A DNA stretch of 64,000 nucleotides from NCBI GenBank assembly GCA_023231475.1, contig JALJEE010002157.1, positions 1 through 64,000 of the forward strand. The letters are read 5' to 3'. Both the position numbers and the translations under genes were made by a program. Positions 12,501 through 25,688 of this stretch are shown in pieces. The first letter of the stretch is position 1, and each line of letters begins with the position of its first letter. The notes beneath the pieces are model-generated. The model did not search any database. It worked only from the letters and a program-made list of their open reading frames with translations, and was not told the DNA's origin. The DNA comes from Seison nebaliae. Its lineage: Eukaryota; Rotifera; Pararotatoria; Seisonacea; Seisonidae.

Positions 12501-15500
12501 AATTAGATTACTAAGGATTAACAAGCAACTTAAATTAATTATATTATTCTGAAGTCAACAATATTTACCTTATTATTTTCTTAAATACCGCTTTTAAAAT
12601 TTCCTTCTTAGATATTATTTATTATTCCGTAATTAGCTTATTCCACAACGTATACATAATAATAAATTATGAAGATAAGTAACCTTTTTCTTCTTAAATT
12701 ATTCCTCAGAAACCTTCAGATTGTTCTATCGAAGTTAATGTTGAATTTTGTTTCATATATTATATCAGATGTCATTATAAGAAACTTTAGATTTTCACTA
12801 ACTTGCTTCATTTAAAAAAAAGTCCAAAACAACATTAATAAACCCGAATAATAATCGATGTTTAAACTAATTTAAAATTTCAGATAGTTTATAGTTTTAC
12901 AGTCTATTTTTAATTCTGTACTGTTCAATAAATATAAATCTTTTAAGTTAAGAGTATTAACCTTCGATAAAGGTAACTGAAGTAATTGTATCTAAATATT
13001 ACATTAAAAGTATTAAAGGGATGTTATATAATATATATGGAATATAAGTAGATTTTTAGAAACATCGATTTTTCCCCAGAGGTTATGCATACAACTAATT
13101 TAAAACAGTTAAAATTGGTGGAAATTTTGGTAACAGAACAAAATGAAGGAATAAAACAGAACAAAATGAAACAGAAAATCCCCATTTAATTTTCATTCAT
13201 TATGTGGAATTATTTTTCATTATCAACTACTGATTTTAAAATTAACGAAGTCAAATTATCAAAAATTACAGATAAATATTTCCTTTCATTATATAATATT
13301 TTCCGTTTGGTCATGTATTGATAATTTCATCGTGCGTTTTATCATGACCATTCTAGCATACAACCGTTGCACTGGAATATATTATGATTTCACCAAGAGT
13401 ATAATTCACCTGGGACATTTATTTGATGAATTTGCCTTCAAATTAGGTAATGTCAAACTAGGTTGGTATTTATTTGTTGTGTCCGATTTTTTTTAATATA
13501 CGCATCGAATTTCTTCTAATATACTTTAAAGACACACCATCTTTATTGATATTCGGTTGATAATCATAATTATAATCTTTCAATAAAAAAGGCGATTGTG
13601 TACGACACTCCCATTTTGTATTTATAGATATTGGATTATATATTGACCTATTCCTCTTATTACAAATACATTTCTTCGAAAATGATTATTCCGATTCACT
13701 CCCAGTCGACTTTGCATTGCTTATTTTCCATTTGCATTAATTTCAAACTTATATTATTTTGTTTTTTCAAATTTACATTATTATTAATAACAAGAAGATA
13801 TTGTCCTTCGGAGACGGCTTAAACTATTTAATTGAGTTGCTGTTCCGAACCTAAATCTAAAACTGTTTGTTTATTCCATAAAATGAGTTCGCTGATTAAT
13901 CCATCAATATTAATGTGACAATTATTATCTGTAATAATTCATCATCCATTCATACATATATACATCTATGAATCTCCATAATAAATATGATAATTTTTTT
14001 ATTAATAACTATCCACTAACTATTATTAACTCCACTTTCGGCTCTATTATTTTTCACATTTATTTTAGCAATATCAATGCAATATCTAATTTAAGGTCAA
14101 TAATCTTCAAAGACTTTACCTCAGCACCGAATCGTCTATTTATTGGAAGTATGATAGAATAAGTTCCTTCATTCATGTAATGCAATGTAAAACATTTGGT
14201 TAGTACAATTTGTTTGTTGTATAACAATCAGAATAATAATAGGTCAATAACAATAATAAAATTATTCCAAATTTCCGCTTATCGACGGAAGTTGAACTAA
14301 TGTACTCATATATTGAAGATTTTCCTCCGATTTTTATGATTAACTAAATTACTAAAACTAAAGTCGACTTCATTTTGAAGATGTTTACCTTTTCTATGAT
14401 TTTTCTTTCTATTCAACTGCCAAACTTCTATTATTATTAGTAATGCAGAAGTTGAAGATCGAATATGTCAATTCCAGAAAACTCCAATTTTTTTCTATGT
14501 TACATTCCTCATTTTTTTTCGGGTGTGTCTTGTCCATTACATTGCAAATAAGTAGAATAGAAAGATTTCGATGAATAAGATTTTAAGTCATAACTTTAGC
14601 AAATGTATCGAACTATATCTAGTAAGTATGAATATAAATCTTCAATGAAAAATTTCGACTGTTGGAATAACAATTACTAATGTTTTTCGAAAAATTGTGT
14701 TTCACTTTAAGGCAAACTATAATTTATTCTTACAGATTCATCATGAAAGCATAATTATTCAATAAGATAATTGACATCATTATTTTGAGAAAGAAGTGGA
14801 ATCGGAAAAACCATCAATTATATAGGAGGCATTCCCAAGGAACTAGTTCTGGTTTAACATGTAAATTGGTCTCCTAAGCCATTTTGATAATTAGCTTTCT
14901 AGGGATTGAGCATCTTTCTGATTGTACGGAATATAACACTCTAGTTAATTAAGTGACATTATTCGAATTGGAATAACGCCCATTTTCTTCCAAGATAGGA
15001 AGCAAATTAGAATATCTTTTTCCACAAAAAACATGTCTTTCGGAAAATTAATATTTTACATCACCTTTCTTCTTCTTCATGGTGTTACTAATGATTTATA
15101 GAATGAATTGGTATGAAATGAAATATAATCTAAAAATTGGAAAGTGCATTTTGATTTCAACACATTGGGTCAGGATTATTCACACGTAAGAGTTCGATGA
15201 TATGAAATTTTATATGGCGCTCGAGTTTTATTCCAATTCCGATATGTGCAATCATTCTTATAAGATCATTTTCATCCTTCTAATGTTTGTAATAATTACC
15301 AATCGACGATGAATGAAAACATTTTCTTTTTCTTTTTACAACATAATTCAGCTACATTTCACGCATTGTAAGATATTTTTTTTAACCAGAATAAATCAGA
15401 ATTACAAGTTCAATAATTTCTCGTTATCATAAGACATTGAAAGATTGGGAAAACAATCTGCATAACATTGAGAAAATATTGTAATCTCGCAATGACCGAC

Positions 15501-16446
15501 AAAAAAATTTTAATCATGACATAACAAATTTAAGTGGATTAATCAGGATATACGTTACCGTATATTGGATTAATTTTTTCGTAAAAATCGTCAGGAGTTG
15601 TATAAGTCGGATAGTCAGTTTCCTGTTGTTTATAAACATATTAACAGTAAGCATAATGTTCAGTTTGCACTTATTGTCACGGAATTCTTTTAGTATAATT
15701 TCATTGTAACATTATCAGTCTATTTATTATCATCAGTCATTAGAGATGGACTTATGTTAGATGTTTTTTCAGTAAGCTAAAAATTATTTATATCTTTATA
15801 AATATTATAAGAATTATTAGTTTCTAATATTAAAATTATGTAGGTCAAATTTCTCCCAATTTGTATCGAGTTACTTAAATCGATAGAGAAAAACAATACT
15901 GGTTCACTTAACAAATCAGAAATTTCTAAGAAATAGTATGAGCAACAATCACGAAGAAGTAATGATAGATTCTATCAGTGATTATATGACGGATATTTAA
16001 AGAAGAAAGTACATTCGGATGTCCATCTACTAAAAGAAATGGAAATAGTTAATGCAGACATAAATCCCGGTTAGAACCATAATCATAACTATGAATAGCT
16101 AAGTAACTTCCGTAAAATTCTATGGACACTTCTTACTCCCAATCCGGAGACTAATGATTCATGAGTGGAACAGAGTAAATTGAACGATAAGTTACGAAAA
16201 TACGTAACTTCAAATTTCTGCTTAAATAGAGAGAATAACTAAAAGTAACTGAAGAATGTTGTTCCGTAGATTCTATTATCCGTAGATCCGGAACTTTTCT
16301 TCTTTTTGTCTATTCGCCATTCGAGAAAAATTATATCGCTAAATTTTGATAAATTAATATTAATATATAAAGAAATTCGAGAAAGGTAACATAAATTTTA
16401 CAATTTTCCATCGTACTATCGATATGTTACGATATGTCTGCGACAT

Positions 16447-16480
16447 GTTAGATTAAAATATACATATTTTTTAATCTAAC
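16447..16480. repeat. Perfect 12-bp hairpin
   Basis: GTTAGATTAAAA (16447-16458) is the exact inverse of TTTTAATCTAAC (16469-16480), with a 10-base AT loop. There is no gene context to assign a role. Confidence 0.4.
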
Positions 16481-18449
16481 GTAAGATCACCAGTTTCCGG
16501 TAGGAATCTCACGAGAAATACCAAGTAGAGCAAAGAACAAAATGACGAATAATTATTCATGGCGATAGGAAATTAGTTGTCTGTAAAAATGTTTAGTGAA
16601 AATGAAGATGATTTTAAGTTTGAATTGACCGACACAAATACCATCTTCTTATTGACATTAGTAATAAATTATTGATAATATTGCAATAAAAATTGTTTTA
16701 ATAATTAAAATTATTTCTAAAAATTTTTATGTATTTTTAATATTCCTAATCCAATAACATATATGAGGTATAAAATTATATGATTTTATTAATTATTATA
16801 CATAATTTGTATGTACTAACAATAATTGTAAGAGTTTGCTACGAATTCTTGAGAAGAGGAAATCTTACAAATCGTTCAAGATTTCCCTATTTGCACTTTA
16901 TATTTGAAGATATCAGTGGCATCATTCAGTAACATCATGCACCAGTTTACCATAATGTCATTCAATTGGAGAAAGAGTGTAATATACGAGAAATAAATGG
17001 TCGACTATTTAAATTTACATATATGTCTTATACATTTTCCTACAATCTTCTATCCAGTTACAAGCCAGATATAATGATCATCAACGATCTTTGAAGAGAA
17101 GATCAGCATGATTATGCATTTTAGATCAATTATTTCTAATTGACATTTCTTTTGTCTTTGACTAGTCTTTCCTCTGGTCGATATCCATTCGGTCTTTTAT
17201 AGGGACAAATATGCGAACTGACAACATGCAACATAGAACGTTTTGGATATGAATGTTATAAATTTAGTAATTAAGAATATGGTTAAGATTTCAATATAAG
17301 TCGGTTCACGGAAATATCGAAATTCCTTATTCAAGTATTCAGTTTGAAGTAGTTAGAATTTTTAGACGTATATCATCTTATAAAATATTTTTAATTAAAT
17401 TTTTCAAAATTCTGATTGATATATTTGCTGAAAATATAATAACGGTAATCGATTTTGGTATAATTTAATTTATAATCACTTTACCATTTGACGAAAAGAA
17501 TCCGATTAGAATGAACGAATTGATGTGGATGCTTCCGAGATGTACTTAAATTTCATCCGAATATTATTTTGGAATAATAGTGAATTGTTAATAATTGTTA
17601 ATAATTTTCTTTTATGCCTCGAAATATATATTTGTGTGGAACATTTCGCCGGACATTCAACTCAACACATTTTGTGCAATAGTTCGTAAGACATAAATAT
17701 CCAGTTCATTCGAAATTCTCAAGGGTCTAAGAAGTAAAGTAATTTAATTTTTTCAAATAATTCTCGACTCTACTGATATTCAACAGAAATTAATATTATA
17801 AGTAATAATTCAAGTTTTCCCAGGATATTAATATTTTCAGACAAATTCAGTCTATCATTAGGGAAATAGCGGTTTTTTTTATATTAATATTGAAATTGAC
17901 AATAAATCTACTTCAGTGAGCCACTTAACGTAAGTTAATGTAAACTTCATATAAAAGACGTATATTATTTATGAATTATACGAAAAATTCAGACAAATTA
18001 TTATGAGTGAAATGGGAAATGATTTGAATAAATTTTTTGACATGTAATAATTCCATTGAATACATGACAGTTCGATTAGTCACGTATATGGAATTGGAAT
18101 GAATATTTTGCATATCACTAATAAAGGCTCTTCTCAAAGATTTTTAATATTTATGTCCTTTAATTTTATTTACATATTTTTAATTTTACATTTCATTATT
18201 ATTCTCCATCTGTTCATTTGTTTAGAGTTCTTTAATTCTAATGATTGTTTCGGAAATTGTTCATTTTATGCTTCGCACTACATTCTCACTGAAACACTCA
18301 GTATGTTTATGCCTGAAGTATTGAAAGAGCTTACCAAATATTTTTCATTATAATATTTCTTTAAGAAATTATTGTGGAATTTTGCAACTATATCAATTAC
18401 CAATAATTAAATCAGAATTAATTTCAGGATACATCTGTCTAATTTCAAA

Positions 18450-19982
18450 ATGGATTGGATTCATCTTCTCAATTTGACGGATAAGGAAGTCGTCGGAATA
18501 TTGAGAGTAGTAGAGAAGAATTTGAATAATCAAACGGAATCATCTGATCCAATTTTCATTACCTCGTTCCTCGGCACAATCAGTTGTATAGGAATAGCGT
18601 TGAACATAACATTATTATTCTCCTTATTCCATCAGAAAAGTGTCTACTATCGACGACGAGAACAAATTAGAAATCATTTCCGAGGTTTCCGTACACTCCA
18701 CAAATCATCAGCGATTTTGAAGGAAAAGTTTTCGAGACCACTTCTGGGTAATCGTCGTACTAATGGAACATATCCAATCGTTCTGATGACGGACATTGTT
18801 GATTTTGGACAAAATTCGTCGAAAACATTAAAAGGTCCTGAAGCGAGAAGTTTCTCAGATTCTCAACATTCGATGCCGTATTATAATAAGAATATTCTAA
18901 AAGACAAACGACGACGAATGAGTCTCAAACATCCGATAATTAGATCGCCCCAAAGAAACCCTAAAATGGTCACATCGAAAATGAATGGAGCATCTCGTCA
19001 AAGTACAGGAAATACAACGCCAAATGGAAGTACATCATCATTGATGTTATCATTGTTAATCTCGTTGACATTGATCAATACATTCATTTGTTGTTTCTCG
19101 ATTCCATCAACGATTATTGATTATTGGATGCCAGAAGTTAAATTGGAAATTCGATGTAAGTTAAGCCAACTTATAAGAACATTCCCAATCAGTCTATCTC
19201 TCGGTATATTGGCATTGATCGCACTTGAACGAATGCATCTATTATTTCGTGGGAAGAATTTGAAGACTTCACATATCGTCAAAACGATTATCACGAAAAT
19301 GGTCAACACGAAAAATAGTTTGAAATTTTTATTATTCATTTGCACATGTCTCGCTTTCGTCGAAGGCGTTTGTGACATGTTAATCAATTCCACCATAATC
19401 ATGAAACGTTTTCGAATGAATCGATGCGTATTATCACATTCCATCATCTCCAAATCGTTCTGGTTGGTCATCAAATATCTATTCATTTCCCTCAAACTCT
19501 TTTACGTTACCACGACAATTATCGCCTATATCTGCATATTCGGTATCGTAAATAATTATAGTAAGAAACCTCCATCGTCGACATCATCTCTGAAATTGTT
19601 GGAATCATGCCATAATACTTATCGACGATGTTCCAGTATTTTCCGCAAATCGATGGAATCGAAAACGGAAAATAAATTAACTGTTCAAGCGATAGACAAT
19701 ATCGAGATATCAGGTAAAACGACCACAAATCAAAGCTCTCATACGAAACGATTTAATAAGAGAACAAGAAATCGCCGAAATCGTATCGCTATCATCGTAT
19801 TCTTAATTTCCATCATTCATATCATTTCGATGATTCCCTGGTTTATCAAAGTGGTGTTTCCTCATATTAAAATCAATTTCATGTATTACTCTTTCTATTT
19901 TAATGCGGTGCTCGATCCGTTAATTTATGGCATAAGCATTTTGAAGATTTCATTCTGTTGGAAGAAGAAATCATCGACATAA
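18450..19982 (+). CDS. Orphan rhodopsin-like GPCR, divergent
   Basis: A single open exon encodes 510 residues. Seven hydrophobic segments fit a class A receptor. TM1 is near residues 36-60 (with ALNIT), TM2 near 196-222, TM3 near 235-258 and TM4 near 287-312. TM5 is near 333-368, TM6 near 445-467 and TM7 near 475-500. Cys in EIRCKL before TM3 and in NRCVLS of the second extracellular loop can form the conserved disulfide. TM3 ends in ALERMHLLF instead of DRY, and TM7 has NAVLDPLIYG, the DPxxY form of NPxxY. The loop between TM1 and TM2 is about 130 residues, far above the usual ten or so. The Asp of TM2 and the CWxP motif of TM6 are not evident. An AG acceptor-like site just upstream (about 18428) suggests a separate 5' UTR exon. 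Ligand unknown; a peptide receptor is the likeliest class. Confidence 0.7.
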   Translation: MDWIHLLNLTDKEVVGILRVVEKNLNNQTESSDPIFITSFLGTISCIGIALNITLLFSLFHQKSVYYRRREQIRNHFRGFRTLHKSSAILKEKFSRPLLGNRRTNGTYPIVLMTDIVDFGQNSSKTLKGPEARSFSDSQHSMPYYNKNILKDKRRRMSLKHPIIRSPQRNPKMVTSKMNGASRQSTGNTTPNGSTSSLMLSLLISLTLINTFICCFSIPSTIIDYWMPEVKLEIRCKLSQLIRTFPISLSLGILALIALERMHLLFRGKNLKTSHIVKTIITKMVNTKNSLKFLLFICTCLAFVEGVCDMLINSTIIMKRFRMNRCVLSHSIISKSFWLVIKYLFISLKLFYVTTTIIAYICIFGIVNNYSKKPPSSTSSLKLLESCHNTYRRCSSIFRKSMESKTENKLTVQAIDNIEISGKTTTNQSSHTKRFNKRTRNRRNRIAIIVFLISIIHIISMIPWFIKVVFPHIKINFMYYSFYFNAVLDPLIYGISILKISFCWKKKSST

Positions 19983-20478
19983 ATCATATTTCATGTGCAC
20001 TTCGATCTATCATTTCGATCTTATCAAAATTTCATTATTATATTTATATTCGGTTTGAAAAATTAAATTAGAATTTTATTTTTTTATTAATTTTCATGAT
20101 TAAATTGCAATTCATAAATCTGAAAAAAATGATGGTTAATCAACACTTATATGCACTTATCAATATAAGTGGCAAGCAAAAAAGATATTTATTTCATTGA
20201 TATGGGAATTTAGAATTCATAGATAAGAACTGTAATCAGGTCAAATTTAATCATAATAATTTTAATCATTAAATGATCAGTGACGAATGATAATAAGTTC
20301 AATTGAAAAGAAAACATGACTCACTCGAAGCAATTGAAGAAGAACAATTACAGTATCGAAATATGTTACAACAAAAATTATTTAGTGAAGTATTAAACAA
20401 AATGGAAAATTTAAAATATTTTAAAAATTAAAAAGACGAAAAATATTTTTCATTTGGACTTTTCTTCTGAGAAGAAAT
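19983..20478. other. Intergenic, GPCR to FOXK 3' ends
   Basis: This AT-rich spacer lies between two convergent genes, so it should contain both 3' UTRs. AATAAAA-like strings are not distinctive in such AT-rich DNA. Nothing else is seen. Confidence 0.5.
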
Positions 20479-23400
20479 TCATTTCGGATTATCCTTCTTA
20501 TCATCAACCGGTTTCGTTTCACAATTAAGTGGCTTGATGGAAATTTCGGGCATAGTCGTCGTTCTTGTAAGTGGTAAGAACGACGACTGTGAATTGCCTG
20601 AAGAAAATCCCCGAGATGTATTACCGGTTATCGAATCATTTATTCGGATTCCATTCGGATTTATTTGGCGATAATTTCCTCTCACCACACTTCTTGTATT
20701 ATATTGTTTGGAAGCATTAGAAGGAGAATAATTATAAGAACATTCATAATTCGGTCGAATAGTTTCATTCGAATAGTTTCCTATTTCACGACCACTAATT
20801 GGTACTCGAGTACGAGTATAATGACGATCAGTAGAGGGAAGTGTACGAATAAATGGAACTGGACGATGACTCGAATTCCGTGAAGTAGTAGAACTTGAGC
20901 AACATTGTTCTCTTGAATAATTCGAAGGATTTCGAACGTACAAATGACCATTTTGACCCTGTGATGGTTGCTGAGATGGAAAATGTGAATTTTCAAATAA
21001 ATTCGATTGTCTCTGTTGAATGTGGTCAGATTGAACTCGATGAACATTCGACCGATTTCCTAAGAGTTCTCCATTGTTATAATATTGACGATTACCAACT
21101 TGTGAATTGGACGACTGATCGATATTTCGATATGTCATTAAATTCTCACAATTTTCTCCCCCAGAACAATTTCTACTTTCGTCTTTAGTTTTATTGGAGG
21201 ACGAAGACGATGTGACTTGACAATCATTTGGTTTGTTATTATCATCGTTTATGGAATTGGAATTCATTGACAATCCATTTGTGATGGTGGATGCATTGTT
21301 TACCGTAACATGTCGAATGGTCATTTTGGGATGAATAAGTTTGTAGTTGGTTGGTTGACATCTGCCGCTACGTGTTACTCTTGACGATAACGGTGCAGTA
21401 GACATGTTGTCATAATTGACGATGGAATAACTGCACTTGATGGGAATTCCATTTTTTAAATTAGCTTCTAATTCTTCTTTTTTCTTCTCGGAATTCACAT
21501 CGTCCTTTATAATTGTTGTCGCCAATTTATTGTTACTGTTCGATATACAAATCGTTTTCTTGTTCGATATTTCGAGAGGATTTTTTAGAGAATCATTTTT
21601 CAATTCTCCCGAAATTGGAGTGGATGAAGAAACTTCAGAATTGTTGAATTTTCGATCAAGTTTCGTTTTAATTTCGATCGAATCCTTTTTCGTCGATATT
21701 TTCTTCGACGGCGTTTCTCCATCTAATGAACTGAATTCTGATGATTTGTTTCCCATCGGTTCATTCTCTTTCTGTTGTTCCTCGATCAATTTTCGCATTT
21801 TACCTGGTTGTCCATTCTTCTTATTCTCCAAGATTCGTTTTCTTTCCTTCTCTTTCGCCGATCGTCTTATTCGCAAGAACTCTTTAGTACTCCAAGAAAT
21901 TCTCCAAAAAGCTCCTTTACCAACCGCATTCTGTCCACGATCAATTCGTCTAAATATTGGATTTAATGAAAGATTGTGACGAATGGAATTCTATTGAAAA
22001 TTTAAAAAATTTTTAAAATAAAAAAATTAAATTCGAAGAAATAACTTGCCATCCTTTATCGCCATTTTTATAATAAACATAATTCGTTTGGATATAATTA
22101 TAGATCATAGCTAAAGTCATTCTTTGATTAACAGCCGATGTAATTGCCTCCTCAATTAATTGAGCGTAAGAGAAATTAGGACGGATAATTCCTTCACCAT
22201 TAACATCATAACGGAATATCTGTCGTTTCTTCGATTTGCTTCCCCCATTTTTCTTATTTTTACTTCCTGACATTTTCTCTCCGTTCTCATTCGTCGAATC
22301 CGAACCAGGTGGTCCATCGATTGCCAGATCATTTCCATCAGTTTCGAAATTGTTTCCATTATTATTATGGAGATCAACAAGTGACGAACTGCGAGAAAAA
22401 TTCGAATTATTTAACGAATTCTCATCATCAGACAAATTGTCTACCCTTAAATTTTTCGAACTATTTTCGTCATTTCTTTCCGTCGATTTCAAAGTCGATT
22501 CCACTTCAGGTATTACATCATCTTCATCGTCAGAGAATTGTCCTTCAACTTCGGTTTCCATTTTTTCTTCATTTGTATCATTTTTCTCTTCGCCATTAGA
22601 ATCGGATTGTTTTGATGATTGTTCGTCATTGGTATCTCCTGATTCTTTACTATATTCTGAATTTTTAGTATCATCTTGTTCCTCACTTCCATTACTTGAT
22701 CCACTTCTACTCGAATCATCTTTTTTAGACGATTCATCCGAATTATTGTTAGTTTTGTTTGATGAATCAGAATCATCTTCTTTCTTCGAACTTTCATCAC
22801 TGACTTCAGTTGATGTATTTTCCTTAGAACTAAATTGAACAATTTCTCCAATTTTCGCTTTTTTCGGTTCTTGATCAATAAGGAATTTTGCGTCGTCCGT
22901 TTTCCTTTTGTTTCTACAAGTCTTCGATGTGACGACTATTGGAACTCTACCGCGATTATTCAAGAGAATATCTTTAGGAATTGTATCGGTAACGGAACTG
23001 GATGGTGTGACGGTGTTTAAATTTTCGCTACTTTCAATAGATCGAACGGATGATCGACAGAAAGAAGTGGAGGTAGACATTGGAAGGAAACTATCTTCGA
23101 AGAAATCCATTTTAACCGAATCCTCTTTATTATTCTTCAAATCGATCAGTACTTTGATTCGAACTTTTCCATCGAAACAAAAGAAAGTGATAACTGATTC
23201 GTTCGGTAACCACATATTTTCTCCTGCGTCCAATTGAGTATTATTTACCATAATTCCATTCTTGCCAAAACATCTCAATAACATCGAACTATTATTCAAA
23301 CTATTGAGAACGGGAAGATAAATCAATTCGAAATGTTGACGAGATAGTTTTCTTGTTTCTCCGATTGGAATAATTTCATCCCATTTCACCGATTCATCTA

Positions 23401-23959
23401 TTATACTGTCATCGATTGTCGTTTCACCATCTCCTTTCTCTCCATCCTTCTTTTCTTCTTCATCACTCGAAATCTCTTCAATTCGACTAAACGCCTCATT
23501 ATTCTTGTTTATAATGAATTTAATCGGACGTTTCGCTAATGCCAATACGGACGAATCGATCGTACTAGTTGAGCTAAATGACGACGATTTATTACTATTT
23601 GACGATGAACCAGAAACCGTGGAAATGGTTGAGGTGAAAGAAGAATTAAGAGAGAGGATATTCTCTTCAACCAAATCGGTATTCCTGCCAAACCATTGGG
23701 AGAAGTTATACATCAGAAACTTCTTCTCATCTACTTCGATGAGTGCTAACGGTTTACTCGAAATGAATGTGAAGGAAGAACATTTCAATCGATGGGAGAT
23801 TATGTCAGAAACATGATCTATTTCAATGAATCTGTCCAACTTCCTCCCGGTTGATCGAGTACCAGGTGGAGAATAAGCCCGTTGCATATGTCGCCGTATA
23901 TCTCCGTTTTGCGCATTCTCCAATTGTTTCGTTGATTGTTCTAATCGTTTACTTCTCAT
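20479..23959 (-). CDS. FOXK: Forkhead box K transcription factor (FHA + forkhead)
   Basis: Two exons on the minus strand, 23959-22046 and 21990-20479, join in phase 0 across a 55-bp intron that splits the forkhead domain at DKGWQ/NSIRHNLSL. Total about 1141 residues. An FHA domain starts near residue 73 and resumes with KLSRQHFELIY and LLRCFGKNGIMVNN near 205-250, the phosphothreonine-binding core typical of FOXK. The forkhead domain (about 590-690) has FSYAQLIEEAI, TLAMIYNYI, NSIRHNLSLN and GKGAFWRI, with a basic tail after it. FHA plus forkhead on one chain is diagnostic of FOXK. The FHA is interrupted by about 110 acidic and Ser-rich residues between FGRN and SRQH. Most of the remainder is Ser/Asn/Asp/Glu-rich and disordered. 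Known FOXK proteins are nuclear repressors that recruit SIN3 and respond to insulin/TOR signals. Confidence 0.9.
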
Positions 23960-25442
23960 CTCCCAATTCTACAATGTTTCTGAAGAACAAAATTCTAAAA
24001 TTTCCAATTTATTCACAATATTTTATTCTCTCAATAAATATTTTTCGGGTGTGTACAATAAAACTCAAAGACGCAATTTGGAGGATGTTATACAAAAGCT
24101 TATCAAAACTATTAAATTATAAAACTATAACTCATCAGTGATAAGCTTAAGTCAAGCAAAGGAACTTTTATTAAACTCTTAACCGCAAACTTCCACTTGG
24201 TAACAACAGAGTTAGAAATCAGATCGCCTCATCCTCTACCCTGAAACCAAACCCTTCAAATTAATCTTTCTTCCATTTCCTGTCAATCTTCTGATAAGTT
24301 TATACAACTAACTTATTTGCCTGATAAGTTTTCTACTTTTGATAATTTGACACCTAACCTAGAGTATACTAACTGATAACTAAAAATGATAATAATTAAA
24401 TTAAGCTGATCTCAATAGAAAACTTAAATGTCTAAAAAATTGGTAGTTATAAAATGATAAACCTTAGAAAACTATAAATAAGAAAAACCCTAAAGAAAAC
24501 GAACTATGGAAATGAAGTGTCACTAAAAAATTGTGGGAAAAATGAACGTTTTGTAAAAATTGTTCATGGACTAGAAAAAAGTAATTAAAAATTTAAAAGA
24601 GCACCATTAAACATACATCGAAAAACTGAAAAATATCTAATGTTGTGACTGATTTGAAAGAATAATACGTCGACGTTCGAGATCACGTCGTGCAATTCAT
24701 TTATCTTAATCGTTTGAGGTAAATGTTCATTTGAAAAGTTAGTTTAATATTTATATTGCATAAAGTGTACTCGTTCTTGGACGATATACACGTATTCAAA
24801 TATACGGGATATTATGCTAAACTCACATAAATTCTGTATAAGCTTTGTAAAGCTTAATCTATTGTTGAGCCGCTCGATTTGTTCCTGTTGCATATTGATT
24901 TATAATTTATATTATTTATTATTATTTGCGTATTCATAAAGTAATTTACCTTTGTTGGAGGTAGAGATATATAAATATTCCTTAATAACTTTCTTTTCTT
25001 TCATGTCGTACATACAATTTGCACAAGAATTTCTACGTACAAGAACTCTCACAAAAGTAGTTAGTAGTAATGTAGAAAAAAGTGTTAAAAGTTTTATAAG
25101 AAGATTGAATGAAAAAGTTTATTTGTATAATAAAAAAAATTGATCTATGAAAACTAATAGATTAGAATTTGTAATGGGAGAAGTAATGTCCGCAGAAAGT
25201 GTGGAAGGGGGAATGGGGGTGAGTATAGACACAAAGGAAATATTTACTACAATAAATAGAAATTAGATAAAAGTGTCCACATGACAAAAATATGAAAGGA
25301 TAATGCACCGGATGCACCAGAAATACATTTAAAATAAAAATTTCTCTAAATTCAAGTTCAATTATCGAATATTGATCGATATATTGATCGAATATTAATC
25401 GATATATTGATTGTAATATGACGCAAAATCAGTTCAATAGTC
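23960..25442. other. Intergenic between FOXK 5' end and astacin 3' end
   Basis: This holds the presumed FOXK promoter and 5' UTR (FOXK reads leftward) and sequence downstream of the astacin. A short tandem of ATTGATCGATAT/AATATTGATCG units lies near 25365-25420. No exon is supported. Confidence 0.5.
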
Positions 25443-25688
25443 TTAGAAGTATATGAGAAAGAATTGATGGAGAAGTATTGTCATTATAAGACAAATTTGG
25501 ATATTTAAGTTTGAAATTGAATTAGTTTCATTTTGAAGGAATTGTTTCAACAACATTTTATTCTTCTGCATACTTCGTCTTCTCTTATGTAATCGATATT
25601 GATGAGACATTTTGTATGATTCATTATTTCTCGATAACTTCAACAAATTTATTCCTTTCGTTTCCAAAAGATTTTGCGTCGCGTATTG
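25443..25688 (-). other. In-frame open extension after astacin TGA
   Basis: Directly after the astacin stop (GAA TGA CAA) the same reading frame runs for 81 more codons to a TAA at 25443-25445. Codon use resembles the neighbouring exons. The product would be basic (HKRRRSMQKNK) and would end in a hydrophobic tail (ICLIMTILLHQFFLIYF), like a membrane or GPI-attachment signal. It could be a readthrough extension, a recent nonsense mutation, a sequencing error, or chance. Confidence 0.4.

Larger units (their letters stand above)
5816..18449. other. 12.6 kb gene-poor region
   Basis: No supported gene. Open frames here are short, strongly AT-biased and lack domain signatures or plausible exon chains. 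The region holds a tRNA A-box-like pair (6641-6820), small inverted repeats (for example 8321-8358), a MITE-like inverted repeat (8935-9094), a long imperfect hairpin (9443-9588) and a perfect 12-bp hairpin (16447-16480). Part may be the upstream regulatory region or 5' UTR introns of the GPCR at 18450. Confidence 0.6.

Noticed and set aside
20665-21188. Plus-strand frames opposite the FOXK C-terminus
   Set aside because: Shadows of the longer minus-strand exon with normal codon use there.
22236-22838. Plus-strand 200-codon open frame rich in Ser/Phe
   Set aside because: It is the complement of the Asp/Glu/Ser-rich FOXK exon and has no domain; repeated acidic codons read as Ser/Phe/Leu on the other strand.
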